Assembly (NCBI RefSeq): GCF_902460415.1
Contig: NZ_CABPTY010000002.1
Span: forward strand, 152,623 to 216,622
From: Campylobacter_A concisus_Y
Lineage (GTDB): Bacteria > Campylobacterota > Campylobacteria > Campylobacterales > Campylobacteraceae
Direction: 5' to 3'
DNA length: 64,000 nt
This document shows positions 35,987-45,310 of this stretch, piece by piece. The notes beneath the pieces are model-generated. The model saw only the letters and a program-made list of their open reading frames with translations. It ran no database searches and was not told where the DNA came from. Each line of letters opens with the position of its first letter. Within the stretch, counting starts at the first letter, position 1. Position numbers and translations under genes: made by a program.

Positions 35987-36415
35987 NNNNNNNNNNNNNN
36001 NNNNNNNNNNNNNNNNNNNNNNNNNNNNNNNNNNNNNNNNNNNNNNNNNNNNNNNNNNNNNNNNNNNNNNNNNNNNNNNNNNNNNNNNNNNNNNNNNNNN
36101 NNNNNNNNNNNNNNNNNNNNNNNNNNNNNNNNNNNNNNNNNNNNNNNNNNNNNNNNNNNNNNNNNNNNNNNNNNNNNNNNNNNNNNNNNNNNNNNNNNNN
36201 NNNNNNNNNNNNNNNNNNNNNNNNNNNNNNNNNNNNNNNNNNNNNNNNNNNNNNNNNNNNNNNNNNNNNNNNNNNNNNNNNNNNNNNNNNNNNNNNNNNN
36301 NNNNNNNNNNNNNNNNNNNNNNNNNNNNNNNNNNNNNNNNNNNNNNNNNNNNNNNNNNNNNNNNNNNNNNNNNNNNNNNNNNNNNNNNNNNNNNNNNNNN
36401 NNNNNNNNNNNNNNN
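35987..36415. other. Assembly gap (429 Ns)
   Basis: An unbroken run of N. The two flanking minus-strand reading frames are not in phase across 429 bases, so the gap size may be estimated or two genes may end here. Confidence 0.99.
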
Positions 36416-36973
36416 CAAAATAGAAATTAGATTAGTTTGAAAATTCGACAAAAATATTAAAATAAAAATATAAGCGAGCCACATTATCATACAAAGAGCA
36501 AATACTCTTTCCAATATTTTTCCCTTGATCCATATTGTAATACACGATAACAAATATGATAATGCTAAAAAAACCATAAAAGTAAATAGTACGCCTTTTG
36601 CATCTATATAGAAAGCTATACTTATAATAAAAGTAGTTAATAGTGCTAGAGGAAATGATAAAGATAATAAAAAAAGTGAAAAATATTCACCATTTTTATA
36701 TCTGAGGGAGTATCTTATATGTCCAGGATAAAGCATTATGGGCAATATAATAAAAATAGTAAAAATAGCTACAACAAAAAACAATAATGCTCCGACATGA
36801 AAAATATCAGAATTACTTAAAACTGGAAAATATCCAATAAAGAGACTAAAATATACAAAATAACAAATCATACTAGCTAAACTAACACCAGTTAGTATCA
36901 GTGGATGAAATTTTAAAAGAATTTCAATATGGCTTTTTTTGATAAGTCTTACTAGCCCGCCTTTTTCTTTCAT
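36416..36973 (-). CDS. Polytopic membrane protein, truncated by the sequence gap
   Basis: 186 residues visible from the ATG at 36973. After a short basic N-terminus there are about five hydrophobic segments, including ILTGVSLASMICYFVYFSLF and LLFFVVAIFTIFIILPIML. I do not recognise the family. The sequence runs into Ns at 36415. Base composition is more AT-rich than its neighbours, so it may be accessory DNA. Confidence 0.6.
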
Positions 36974-37024
36974 CTAAAATATCTTGATAACTCAATTTAA
37001 ATCCTAAAATTTTATAAAAACTTG

Positions 37025-37816
37025 CTATTTAAGTACATTTTCGATTTCGCTCCAGCCCAAAATCTTAGCAAAATCAGCTGCCGTTTTGCCACTTTTTGTG
37101 CGGGTATTTTTATCAGCGCCGTTTTCTAGCAAGAGATTTACAAGATTTAAATTTCCAGCGATCGCCTCGTTGTGAAGCTGCGTATAGCCAAACTCATCAG
37201 CGTTCGTGACCATATTTGGGTGTTCTTTTATATATTGCTTTACTTGCTCATATGTATTTTTACTCATTGGATGCTCTATCAAATTCTCAGGGTGTTCTTT
37301 TTGCTCGTAAACTACCAAGATATCGTTAAAATCGCCAAAATCAAGCCCCCACTCTTTATCGTGCTCTTTTAGCTCTTTCTTTTGCATGCGTGAGCGCATC
37401 GCCTGCACGCTAAATCCGCCGTATGCACGTCCATCTATCGCAAAGAGCCAGTCGCTCATCTCATCTATCTTCGCGCTTACTTGATCGCCTACTTTCACGT
37501 TTCGCACGGCGTCAGGCTCGTTTACTAGCGTGCCATATATCGTTTCGCCGTCAAATTCCACATCGTCTATCCACATGTGTTCTCCGACTTCTTCGCCATT
37601 TACGACATCTAAAAAGCAAATTTTTACCATTGCATAGTCAAGTGCTGGTACGATCCTGCGGCGCTCCCAGTAAACCTCACGCCAAAAATATCTAAAGCTC
37701 TCTCTGGCCTGCTCAAACGCACGCTGCATATAGTCTTCGTCGCTACTTACAAAATAGATTGGCATTTGCTTGCCAAGATCGATTTGTTTGCCGAGAATTT
37801 TCTTAAAAAAGCTCAT
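37025..37816 (-). CDS. DUF2314 domain protein with C-terminal ankyrin repeats
   Basis: 263 residues. Residues about 25-150 look like DUF2314: ARESFRYFWREV, then MVKICFLDV, a WIDDVEFDG motif and VKVGDQVSAKIDEMSDWLF. Residues about 200-263 form two ankyrin repeats (GYTQLHNEAIAGNLNLVNLL and NTRTKSGKTAADFAKILG). DUF2314 has no settled function; ankyrin repeats bind proteins. A role in contact-dependent or stress interactions cannot be read from context. A 337-bp gene-free stretch lies upstream. Confidence 0.82.
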   Translation of the reverse strand: MSFFKKILGKQIDLGKQMPIYFVSSDEDYMQRAFEQARESFRYFWREVYWERRRIVPALDYAMVKICFLDVVNGEEVGEHMWIDDVEFDGETIYGTLVNEPDAVRNVKVGDQVSAKIDEMSDWLFAIDGRAYGGFSVQAMRSRMQKKELKEHDKEWGLDFGDFNDILVVYEQKEHPENLIEHPMSKNTYEQVKQYIKEHPNMVTNADEFGYTQLHNEAIAGNLNLVNLLLENGADKNTRTKSGKTAADFAKILGWSEIENVLK

Positions 37817-38153
37817 TTTTTGTCCTTATTTTTCATTTTAGATAGATCAAATTTGAATGCAAAATGATAAGATAAATTTCACTCATAAATTAGACAAATT
37901 TTAGATACAAAATCATACGAAATTTCGCAAATCTAGCCCAAAATCCTACAAAATTTTAAATATAAAAGTCGCGCAGTCATTTCGTAAAATTAGGCGAGGC
38001 GATTTCAAAAATTTAGCCTACCAACTTCAAATTTAAACAAAAATATCGTGAGATGGATTTAAATGTTGCGACGAAAAACTAAGCGTGCGCTAGGCATATA
38101 GCCTGCGGAGCGAGATTTTTTCTAGCTCATTTAAAGGCGCTCACGAGGGGTCA
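37817..38153. other. Intergenic region, no gene seen
   Basis: 337 bp between the yajQ stop and the DUF2314 start. It contains a small hairpin (aggc/gcct around 38092-38104) in a locally GC-richer patch, but no T-run, so I do not call a terminator. Nothing else was recognised. Confidence 0.5.
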
Positions 38154-38651
38154 TTATTTTAGATTTTTAAAGCTTATTGGAAGTTCTAAATTTAACCCCC
38201 TAACCAGCTTTATACACTCCTGTAAGTCATCTATGCTTTTGCTTGTCACTCTGATCTCTTCGCCCCTGATCTGCGCGCTCACCTTGATCTTTGAGTCTTT
38301 GATCGCTTTGGTGATCTTTTTTGAGTTTTCACCATCAAGTGTGTCATTTAGCTTTAGTGTCGCCTTTAAATTTCCACCACTCGCTGGCTCTCTTTTTGTC
38401 TCTGTGATCGCTACTGGTGGGATGTTGCGCTTGATGAGCTTTGAGATCACGATGTCTTTTAATGCATCGATCTTGTTGTCACTTGAGCTAAGAAGCGTGA
38501 TAAATTTCTCTTTTTCATTTAGCTCTACCTCAGTCGCAAGCCCCTTAAAGTCATATCTCGCCGCGATCTCTTTTTTTGCCGTCTCAAGAGCGTTTTTAAC
38601 CTCCATCATATCGACCTCAGCACTTATATCAAAGCTATGTTCGGTTGCCAT
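38154..38651 (-). CDS. YajQ-family cyclic-di-GMP/nucleotide-binding protein
   Basis: 165 residues from the ATG at 38651 (MATEHSFDISAEVDM), which has an aaaggat ribosome site; the frame is open to 38696 but that would overlap the neighbour. The family blocks AKKEIAARYDFKG near residue 30 and the two ferredoxin-like halves are present. YajQ proteins bind tRNA and nucleotides, and in Xanthomonas one binds c-di-GMP. Placement matches C. jejuni Cj0374. Note that the window also encodes a degenerate GGDEF protein. Confidence 0.93.
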   Translation of the reverse strand: MATEHSFDISAEVDMMEVKNALETAKKEIAARYDFKGLATEVELNEKEKFITLLSSSDNKIDALKDIVISKLIKRNIPPVAITETKREPASGGNLKATLKLNDTLDGENSKKITKAIKDSKIKVSAQIRGEEIRVTSKSIDDLQECIKLVRGLNLELPISFKNLK

Positions 38652-38667
38652 TTTTATCCTTTCAAAT

Positions 38668-39426
38668 TTATTTAAATAGCCCTTTGATCTTCTCAAAAAT
38701 CGACTTTTTGCCAGTCTCTTCTTGCTCTACTGCCTCTCCAATCTGTTGCACAGCGGTCTGTGCGTAGATGATAGCCCCATTTGGATCGCAGTTAAAGAGA
38801 TTTGAATATGAGCTTGATTTGTTTAGATCAAGTGGATTTGGCTCCACGACCTCAGTGGCCTCGAGCAGGCCTATTTCTAGCTCGTATGCGTAGTTTAGAG
38901 CATCTAAAAAGACAGGTAAATTTTGAGCGTAAAAGCCATCAATCGCATCTTTTATCTCACCACCTGCTTCATAGTCAGCCTTTAGTTTAGCTACGTTTTT
39001 AGCGTTTACATAAGCGCCACAACAGTAGTTTTCGGTGATCTCATTATAAATTTCGCCACTAAATTTATCCAAAAAATCGCTTGGTAAAATTTCTCGCCAG
39101 TTGCTGATGTAGTTTTTAAATTTCTCGTTTTGCTGCGCCAAAGAGCTTAGCGCTGTGCCCCGAGTGTAGAAATACTTTCTAAAAAATCCTTGCGTGACGG
39201 CGATACAAAAGCCGTGAGTTTTGTTAAAAATTTCATCGTCTTTATACTGTAACGCAGCGCTTAGCGTATCTTTGTACTTTTGCGCGTAAAATTCCTCTAC
39301 ACCAGCCTTGCTAGCAAGTGCTAAAACCTCGTCAAATTTATCAGTCTTTGCAAGCTCAAGTGCCTCAAAATACCACTTTGAAATTTCATCTTCGCTAATG
39401 GCGTGATAGCTTATATCATAGCCCAT
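38668..39426 (-). CDS. Conserved hypothetical protein, soluble
   Basis: 252 residues, no signal peptide or membrane segment, rich in helices, with clustered Tyr/Phe (GFFRKYFYTRG). I do not recognise a family. It overlaps the dehydrogenase stop by one base and ends 16 bp before yajQ, so it belongs to this operon. A charged tail FEKIKGLFK ends the protein. Confidence 0.75.
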   Translation of the reverse strand: MGYDISYHAISEDEISKWYFEALELAKTDKFDEVLALASKAGVEEFYAQKYKDTLSAALQYKDDEIFNKTHGFCIAVTQGFFRKYFYTRGTALSSLAQQNEKFKNYISNWREILPSDFLDKFSGEIYNEITENYCCGAYVNAKNVAKLKADYEAGGEIKDAIDGFYAQNLPVFLDALNYAYELEIGLLEATEVVEPNPLDLNKSSSYSNLFNCDPNGAIIYAQTAVQQIGEAVEQEETGKKSIFEKIKGLFK

Positions 39427-40361
39427 TATCTGCTCTCATTGATGAAATTTTCGATGTTTGCGACGATCTTTGCGATGAGCGTCTTTCTAGCCTCCAAGCT
39501 ACCCCATGCCACGTGCGGTGTGATGAGTAGATTTTCTTTATTTTTTACATTTAAAAATGGGCTATTTTCGCTCATTGGCTCACTTTCTAAAACGTCGGTG
39601 CCAAAGCGTAAATTTCTCTCATCTATCGCTCTTGCCAACGCTACTTCGTCTACTATGCCGCCGCGTCCTAAATTTAGCACTATCGCATCATCTTTTAGCA
39701 AATTTATCTCGTTTGCGCCCAGTAAATTTCTAGTTTTTTCATTTAGCGGTGCATGGATGCTGATGATGTCGCTGTTTCTTAGTAGCTCATCTAAGCTTTT
39801 TTGCTTAAATTCACTATTTTTATTTGCTCCACTTGTCGAGTAATAGCTCACATTTGCGCCAAATGCACGCGCCACTACCGCCACGCCACGACCTATCTCG
39901 CCAAGTCCGATGATGCCAAATTCTTTGCCAGCGATCTCGCTGATATCTGCGCCAAGATAGGTAAAAATTTCACTCTTCACCCACTCTCCGCTTTTAACGT
40001 ATTCGTCATAAAATTTGATGTGATTTGTTAGCTCAAAAAGCATCGCAAACGTGTGTTGCACGACGCTTGCGGTTGAGTAGCCAGCGACGTTTTTAACAGC
40101 TATATTTTTAACTTTTGCATGCTCTAGATCGACATTATTCATGCCAGTTGCGCTTATACAAATGAGCTTTAAATTTGTCGCCTCCATCACGGCTTTGTCG
40201 ATGATGACCTTGTTTGTGATGACCACATCAACGCCCTTTAGACGAGGCACGATCTCTTCGCTTTTTGTTTTTTGATAGCTGATAAACTCGCCAAATTTCT
40301 TAAAAACACTAAGATCTACGTTCTCTCCCAGCGTGGCCGCGTCTAAACAAACGATTTTCAT
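39426..40361 (-). CDS. D-isomer 2-hydroxyacid dehydrogenase (NAD-binding)
   Basis: 311 residues. The Rossmann motif GIIGLGEIGRGVAVVARAFG is at about 150-169, and the catalytic Arg, Glu and His lie in LNLGRGGIVDE, the D.LE segment (TDVLESEP) and ITPHVAW. The family reduces glyoxylate/hydroxypyruvate or pyruvate-type acids with NAD(P)H; the exact substrate is not visible. Same position as Cj0373 in C. jejuni. Two bases separate it from the upstream gene. Confidence 0.92.
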   Translation of the reverse strand: MKIVCLDAATLGENVDLSVFKKFGEFISYQKTKSEEIVPRLKGVDVVITNKVIIDKAVMEATNLKLICISATGMNNVDLEHAKVKNIAVKNVAGYSTASVVQHTFAMLFELTNHIKFYDEYVKSGEWVKSEIFTYLGADISEIAGKEFGIIGLGEIGRGVAVVARAFGANVSYYSTSGANKNSEFKQKSLDELLRNSDIISIHAPLNEKTRNLLGANEINLLKDDAIVLNLGRGGIVDEVALARAIDERNLRFGTDVLESEPMSENSPFLNVKNKENLLITPHVAWGSLEARKTLIAKIVANIENFINESR

Positions 40362-40363
40362 CT

Positions 40364-41545
40364 TTAGTCCTTAATGAAATGTCCTACAAATTTAGAGTAG
40401 TTATCTAAAATTTTGCCGCCCTTTCTATATCCAAGCGCACACGCTTCATAAGCGTAAAATACGCCTGCTTGGTAGTTATCGCCTCTCTCGTCTTGATTAA
40501 ACTCGTAAAATTCTTGATAAATGGCTTTATTTGAGTCGTATTCGCCCTCGTTACTTGCTATTTGCGCACCGTTTTCATCGTGTATTGAGACGTTAGCTCC
40601 TTCTCTGCCAAATACCGGCTTTTTCACATATTTTTTGCCTTTTAGTGGCTCGTTTGAGGTTTCTAGCAAGAGCGGGTGATTTGGATAAAGATCCCAAAGA
40701 ATTTTTAAAATTCCCTTACTTTGGAAAAGTAGTGTGTAGGCTGGATTTATGATAATGGCTTTTTGGTTTTTGATGATATTTGAAAGTATGAGTGCTAGCT
40801 CGCCCTCATCGATCGCTATGCTCTCCCAAGGCACAAGCTTAAACCAGTACTCGAAATTTTCATCACCTTTAAAAATGCCCTCATCATCGTTAAAAACGAC
40901 CTCATCAACGTAGGCAAAGTCGGTTTTAAAGCCGGCCTCTTTTGCGATGTATTGCAGTAATTTCACGGTTTGCTCATCCTCGATACTGCCAGCGATAGAG
41001 CTAAAGAGTATCCCCCAACCCTCGTAAACTTCCTCGAAATTTACATTATCGTCGCCAAGAGTGATAAGGCGTTTAAAATTTTGCTTTAGAGCTTCGTAAA
41101 GGTTATTAAATTGCTCTGCTTCATCCATGTGATTTAGCTTTAACATGGCCCACTGAATGATCGCTGTCTCAAAGATAGCTGTTGGCGTATCGGCGTTAAA
41201 TTCTATCAGTTTTATCGGCTTGCCATCAAGCCCACCTGCTAGATCAAATCTGCCGTAAAGGTGCCAGTGAACGTCATTTTCCCAGCTATTTTTGATACTA
41301 TCAACGAGGTTAAATGGTATGCCTATCTCGTGAAAAAGGTTATTGTCAATGACGTACTGAGCGGCATTTACATACATATCGTATAGCTCATTTGCCGCTT
41401 CGTAGTAAGCATCCGCCTCGCTTGCTTTCACCTGTACGATCTCATCTGCGATATATGAGCTGTTATCGTTATCTGTATGCCATGCAAAGCCGATTTTCTC
41501 CATAAATTCGTTGTTTAATGGGGTGATTTTTCTTAAATTTATCAT
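40364..41545 (-). CDS. Glutathionylspermidine synthase-like ATP-grasp ligase
   Basis: 393 residues. ATP-grasp hallmarks of the Gsp synthase C-terminal domain family: KLIEFNADTPTAIFE near residue 135, EGWGILFSS, and the lysine-rich KKYVKKPVFGREGANVSIHD block. Unlike E. coli GspSA it has no amidase half, so it resembles the stand-alone YgiC/YjfC ligases, whose substrates are not established. The downstream lipoprotein-dehydrogenase-yajQ order is conserved in C. jejuni (Cj0371-Cj0374). Confidence 0.9.
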   Translation of the reverse strand: MINLRKITPLNNEFMEKIGFAWHTDNDNSSYIADEIVQVKASEADAYYEAANELYDMYVNAAQYVIDNNLFHEIGIPFNLVDSIKNSWENDVHWHLYGRFDLAGGLDGKPIKLIEFNADTPTAIFETAIIQWAMLKLNHMDEAEQFNNLYEALKQNFKRLITLGDDNVNFEEVYEGWGILFSSIAGSIEDEQTVKLLQYIAKEAGFKTDFAYVDEVVFNDDEGIFKGDENFEYWFKLVPWESIAIDEGELALILSNIIKNQKAIIINPAYTLLFQSKGILKILWDLYPNHPLLLETSNEPLKGKKYVKKPVFGREGANVSIHDENGAQIASNEGEYDSNKAIYQEFYEFNQDERGDNYQAGVFYAYEACALGYRKGGKILDNYSKFVGHFIKD

Positions 41546-41548
41546 TTT

Positions 41549-42166
41549 TCAGCCTCCAAAGCTTGATGAGCTAGAGCTTGATTTTGAGCCACCACCGAAA
41601 AATCCACTCTTGCCGCCACTGCTTCTTGCAGCAGAATTTGCTGCTTTTTGCTTATTAAAGCTATCAACGCTTCTTGTGTATGCGCTTGGATTTTTGTAAG
41701 AATTTTGACGAGTAGCTTGGAAATTTTGATTTCCAAAAAGCTTGCTACCTATCCAGCTACCAAGTATCGCACCGGCTGCTGAGGCAAGTATCGTCTCACC
41801 AAGGCTTAGACTGCCGCTACTTAGCTGTGCGTCACTCGTTTTTGTTAAATTTGAAGTGCCATTGTCGATATTTGCATTTGCTTGAGCTAGGAGCTTATCG
41901 ATCTCGTCTTTGCTTAGCACACGCTCAGTGCCGTTGATATCTTTTAGCACAACTCTAGTTTCAGTACTTGGATACTCTTCTAAAATTTTATAAACACCAG
42001 GTGCGCTCTCTTCGATGATGACAAAGGCACCGTTTTTTTGCGCAACTTCATTTAGTGCATTTTCGTTACCGCTATCGTCGCTTCCGCAGCCAGCAAGACC
42101 AGCCATAATGATCGCACCAAAACCGCCCACCGCAGCATAAGTAGCTATTTTTTTAATGTGTTTCAT
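41549..42166 (-). CDS. UPF0323-type lipoprotein
   Basis: 205 residues. A signal sequence ends in the lipobox LAGC with Cys27 as the lipidation site. The mature part holds a serine/asparagine-rich region and a glycine-zipper-like segment (LASAAGAILGSWIGSKLFG), and the tail is very rich in Ser and Gly. It matches the UPF0323 family by place and character (Cj0371). The last glycine-rich stretch is low-complexity. It overlaps the HTH gene by four bases. Confidence 0.88.
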   Translation of the reverse strand: MKHIKKIATYAAVGGFGAIIMAGLAGCGSDDSGNENALNEVAQKNGAFVIIEESAPGVYKILEEYPSTETRVVLKDINGTERVLSKDEIDKLLAQANANIDNGTSNLTKTSDAQLSSGSLSLGETILASAAGAILGSWIGSKLFGNQNFQATRQNSYKNPSAYTRSVDSFNKQKAANSAARSSGGKSGFFGGGSKSSSSSSSFGG

Positions 42167-42795
42167 ATCTCTCCTATCAACTCTTTTAAATTTTTATTTT
42201 TTCTAACAAGTATCACGCCTCGTTTAAATTTTATAAATTTTGAGTGGTGTATCGCTTTTATTATCTTTTCACTGGCTTTTTTCGTTGCCTTTGGTTTTAG
42301 ATTTAGCTCCTTTAAAAATTCACTTAAATTTATCCATTTTGACTCATTTTCTATCTCAGCCTCTATCGCTTCATTATTTGGCATATCATCATTTTTTTGT
42401 GCTAAAAGCGGCCTTTGCATGGCATTTAGAAACTGCATGAGTTTCTCATCTCTGTCCTTATAAATTTGCAAAATTTCATTTTTTCGCTCGATTAGCATCT
42501 GCTCTTTTTCTTTAAAAAGCCTATCTTTATCGGCTTGCAAGTTTAAATTTAAACTCTTTAACTCTCTTAACTCATTTAGCAAATAATTTACAAACTCATC
42601 ATTTTGGGATTTGGTTTTTGTGCTTTTTGGAGCGGATTTTGCGGCTTTTTCGCTACTTGGTTTTTCATCAAGGATGACAAATTTTGTGCCATTTTCAATG
42701 ACTGTATTTATCGAACCACGGCGGATTCTATTGTAGACTGCTTCTTTTGTTATGCCTAAAATTTCTGCAGCTTCGTTTATAGCTAGCTTTTGCAT
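42163..42795 (-). CDS. HTH DNA-binding protein with coiled coil
   Basis: 210 residues. The first 45 residues form an excisionase/MerR-like helix-turn-helix (NEAAEILGITKEAVYNRIRRG). A lysine- and serine-rich linker is followed by a long coiled coil (about 75-125, LRELKSLNLNLQADKDRLFKEKE) and a second basic segment (about 155-205). It precedes the UPF0323 lipoprotein with a four-base overlap, so it may regulate or be expressed with that operon. No named homologue comes to mind. Confidence 0.8.
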   Translation of the reverse strand: MQKLAINEAAEILGITKEAVYNRIRRGSINTVIENGTKFVILDEKPSSEKAAKSAPKSTKTKSQNDEFVNYLLNELRELKSLNLNLQADKDRLFKEKEQMLIERKNEILQIYKDRDEKLMQFLNAMQRPLLAQKNDDMPNNEAIEAEIENESKWINLSEFLKELNLKPKATKKASEKIIKAIHHSKFIKFKRGVILVRKNKNLKELIGEI

Positions 42796-42866
42796 CGAAT
42801 TTCCGTTTAAAATAAAATAAAAAATTTGCTTTGATTATAAAAAAATAAGGCTAAAAGAAGAGTTAA

Positions 42867-42891
42867 ACAAAGAGAGCAAAGCCCTCTTTGT
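42867..42891 (-). terminator. Rho-independent terminator of rpsU
   Basis: Stem ACAAAGAG / CTCTTTGT with a nine-base loop, followed on the minus strand by TTTAACTCTTCTTTT. It starts seven bases after the rpsU stop. Confidence 0.7.
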
Positions 42892-42898
42892 CTTGGTT

Positions 42899-43111
42899 TT
42901 AGAGTCTTGACTCGTAGCGTCTAAGCATATAAAGACGTTTAAGCATTTTCTTGCGAGCTGCAATTTTTTGTTTTTTGCGGATCTCAGTTTTAGGCTCAAA
43001 GAAGCGTCTAGCTCTTGCTTCAGTTACTACTAAGTTACGGTCAGTTTGTTTTTTAAACTTTCTGTAACCCTCGTCAAATGACTCGTTAGGATGTACCTTA
43101 ATACCAGGCAA
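42899..43111 (-). CDS. rpsU: 30S ribosomal protein S21
   Basis: 70 residues from a TTG start at 43111 (MPGIKVHPNESF), which reproduces the usual S21 N-terminus and length; GTG codons upstream would add four non-conserved residues. The arginine-rich FFEPKTEIRKKQKIAARKKMLKRL segment is split here as RARRFFEPKTEIRKK and KKMLKRLYMLRRYESRL. S21 assists early mRNA binding. A rare TTG start on a ribosomal protein may tune its level. Confidence 0.95.
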   Translation of the reverse strand: MPGIKVHPNESFDEGYRKFKKQTDRNLVVTEARARRFFEPKTEIRKKQKIAARKKMLKRLYMLRRYESRL

Positions 43112-43146
43112 CGTCCTCACCACCTTTCAGATTAAAATAAGCCGTG

Positions 43147-43152
43147 AGTATA
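43147..43152 (-). promoter_or_regulatory. Putative -10 of rpsU
   Basis: TATACT on the minus strand, 36 bases upstream of the TTG start; no obvious -35. Confidence 0.45.
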
Positions 43153-43218
43153 GTTTAATTTTCATAAATTTAAGCTTTTAACTATTTTTTTTTAAAACTC
43201 TTTTAATGCCATAAGCTT

Positions 43219-43224
43219 TATAAT
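43219..43224 (+). promoter_or_regulatory. Putative -10 of ccoG
   Basis: Consensus TATAAT preceded by a T-rich stretch, 26 bases upstream of the ccoG ATG. Confidence 0.5.
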
Positions 43225-43249
43225 CATAAAATTTCAAAAAAGGCTTATT

Positions 43250-44575
43250 ATGTCAAAGGATTTTCATCTTAGCTACGCCAAGAGGCGTTACATTTTTTTT
43301 GCCTGTATTACGCTATTTGTCTTTGTTTTGCCATTTATCAGAGTAAATGATGCACAGCTATTTTTGCTAAGTTTTGATAAAAGTAGAGTTGATCTCTTTT
43401 TTACAAAATTTGATATGCAAGAGCTTTATTTGTTGCCATTTTTGTTTATCATTTTGTTCTTAAGCATATTTTTTCTAACGACACTTGCAGGGCGCGTTTG
43501 GTGCGGTTGGAGCTGTCCGCAAACTATTTTTAGAACGATATTTCGTGACCTTTTGCAAACTAAAATTTTAAAGATCAGAAAAAATATCCAAAATAAGCAA
43601 AATGAGCCAAAAGGACAAATTTTAAAGCGTGCTTTAGCAGTTGGAATTTGGTGTATTTTAGCTCTTATTATTTCGGCAAATTTTTTATGGTATTTTGTGC
43701 CACCGCTTGATTTTTTTGCTTATTTAAAAGAGCCAAGCGAACATGGAGTTTTGCTTGCATTTTGGCTTGTTATCGCTATTTGGTTAGTTTATGATGTCAT
43801 TATTTTAAAAGAAAATTTTTGCATTTATGTCTGTCCTTACGCTAGGGTGCAATCAGTGATGTTTGATAACGACACTATCCAAGTTATTTACAATCAAAAA
43901 AGAGGCGGCGTAATCTATAACGGAAAAGAGAAATTTAAAAAGCCAAAAGAAGAGGGCGCACTGTGTACTGGCTGCGAGGCGTGCGTGAGGATATGCCCAA
44001 CGCACATTGATATAAGAAAAGGTATGCAGCTTGAATGTATAAATTGTCTAGAGTGTAGCGATGCTTGCGCTAAGGTGATGAAGCATTTTGATGAAAGCTC
44101 GCTTATTGAGTGGAGAAGTATAAAATCTATAAAAGAGCAAAAAAGAGTCAAAATTTTACGCTTTAGAACGGTTGCTTATCTTGTCATTTTGGGCATTGTC
44201 TTAATAGCTGGGGTATTGATGAGTGGCAAAAAAGAAAGCATGCTTTTAAATATAAATAGAACAAGTGAGCTTTATAAAATTTTAGGTGAAAATGAAGTTG
44301 AAAATTCTTACGTATTTTTGGTGCAAAACACACAAAATAAAGAGCATGCCTTTTACTTTGAAGTAGATGATAAGAATATAGAAATTTCTCGCCCAAATAA
44401 GCCATTTACATTAAAAGCTGGCGCAAAACAACGAGTCATTGTCACGCTAAAATCAAAAAATGAAAATTTAAGCGATAAAGATCTTTTAAAACATATAAAT
44501 ATAAAAGCCTATGCCACTGACGAGCCAGCTATCAGCGTGCAAAGACAAAGTACTTTTATCTATCCTAAAAGATGA
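43250..44575 (+). CDS. ccoG: Cytochrome c oxidase accessory protein CcoG (FixG/RdxA)
   Basis: 441 residues. Four to five membrane helices and a poly-ferredoxin core: the motif WCGWSCPQTIF near residue 85, CIYVCPYARVQSVM, and two 4Fe-4S sets CTGCEACVRICPTH and CINCLECSDACAK. The C-terminal ~100 residues are an Ig-like periplasmic domain. CcoG reduces copper for insertion into cbb3-type cytochrome oxidase. Position between rpsU and cmeR matches Cj0369c. Confidence 0.93.
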   Translation: MSKDFHLSYAKRRYIFFACITLFVFVLPFIRVNDAQLFLLSFDKSRVDLFFTKFDMQELYLLPFLFIILFLSIFFLTTLAGRVWCGWSCPQTIFRTIFRDLLQTKILKIRKNIQNKQNEPKGQILKRALAVGIWCILALIISANFLWYFVPPLDFFAYLKEPSEHGVLLAFWLVIAIWLVYDVIILKENFCIYVCPYARVQSVMFDNDTIQVIYNQKRGGVIYNGKEKFKKPKEEGALCTGCEACVRICPTHIDIRKGMQLECINCLECSDACAKVMKHFDESSLIEWRSIKSIKEQKRVKILRFRTVAYLVILGIVLIAGVLMSGKKESMLLNINRTSELYKILGENEVENSYVFLVQNTQNKEHAFYFEVDDKNIEISRPNKPFTLKAGAKQRVIVTLKSKNENLSDKDLLKHINIKAYATDEPAISVQRQSTFIYPKR

Positions 44576-44605
44576 TAAAATGGCAAAAATTTAACAGGAA
44601 ATAAG

Positions 44606-45237
44606 ATGGCGATCTCAGAAAAGGGTAAAAAAAGATACGAACTTATCGTAAAAACAGCACTTGAGCTATTTTTAGAAAAAGGATATGAAAAGACAAGCTT
44701 AAGTGACATCGTAGCGATAAGTGGCGGATCACTTTCTAGCATTTACACGTTTTTTGAGAACAAAGAGGGGCTTTTTGAGGCGATCGTTGAGCAAGAGATA
44801 GATAGGATAGCCTTATAAAAGAGATCGATGAGAGGATAGATCTTAAAATTTCTCATAGCTTGGAGGAGTTTTTAACCAAATTTGCAACCATAATATTTTC
44901 TATCGTTTGCAGCAAAAGGCATATCTCTCTTGGCAGGATAATGATGAGTGAGGGTTCTAAAAATGGTGGTAAACTTGGTAAGACGTTTTTGGATCAAATT
45001 TTAAAAAAGATCGATCTTGTGCTTATAAATTTCTTTGAAAGAGATGAGGTAAAAGCCAAGCTTGATTCAAAATTTTCAGCCAAATTTGCTGCGAAGTACT
45101 TTATACAAAGTGTGATTGGGGCTTATTACTACGATTCGCTTTTGATAAATGAAGAACCAAAGCTTAGTGAAAGAGAGCGTAAAAAGCATGTTGGCTTGTG
45201 TGTTGAGTTGTTTTTAAATGGAATTAGTAAAAAATAA
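44606..45237 (+). pseudogene. cmeR: TetR-family repressor CmeR, frameshifted
   Basis: The first frame (44606-44818) encodes the TetR helix-turn-helix (TSLSDIVAISGGSLSSIY) and stops at taa after EIDRIAL. The other frame continues the protein without a break from about 44803 (SLIKEIDERIDLKISHSLEEF) to the stop at 45237, ending VELFLNGIS as in C. jejuni CmeR. Loss of one base near 44800-44815 explains it. CmeR represses cmeABC by binding the operator between the two genes. If the shift is real, only the DNA-binding arm without ligand/dimer domain can be made. A sequencing error is the alternative. Confidence 0.88.
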
Positions 45238-45285
45238 AATTGACTTTTTATTTGTTTTCTAATAGAATCGAGAACTTTAAATTTT

Positions 45286-45301
45286 TGTAACAATTATTAC
45301 A
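45286..45301. promoter_or_regulatory. CmeR operator upstream of cmeA
   Basis: TGTAACAATTATTACA, a 16-base inverted repeat that agrees at 14 of 16 positions with the published C. jejuni CmeR site (TGTAATAAATATTACA, from memory). The symmetry extends outward to TTTTTGTAA/TTACAAAAA (45282-45305, nine-base arms, six-base spacer). Confidence 0.8.
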
Positions 45302-45310
45302 AAAACTAAA

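Noticed and set aside
35927..36440. Long plus-strand frames running through the N block
   Set aside because: They consist almost entirely of unknown residues.
38233..38679. 148-residue hydrophobic frame antisense to yajQ
   Set aside because: Apparent membrane protein arises from reverse complement of lysine/aspartate-rich codons; yajQ is supported.
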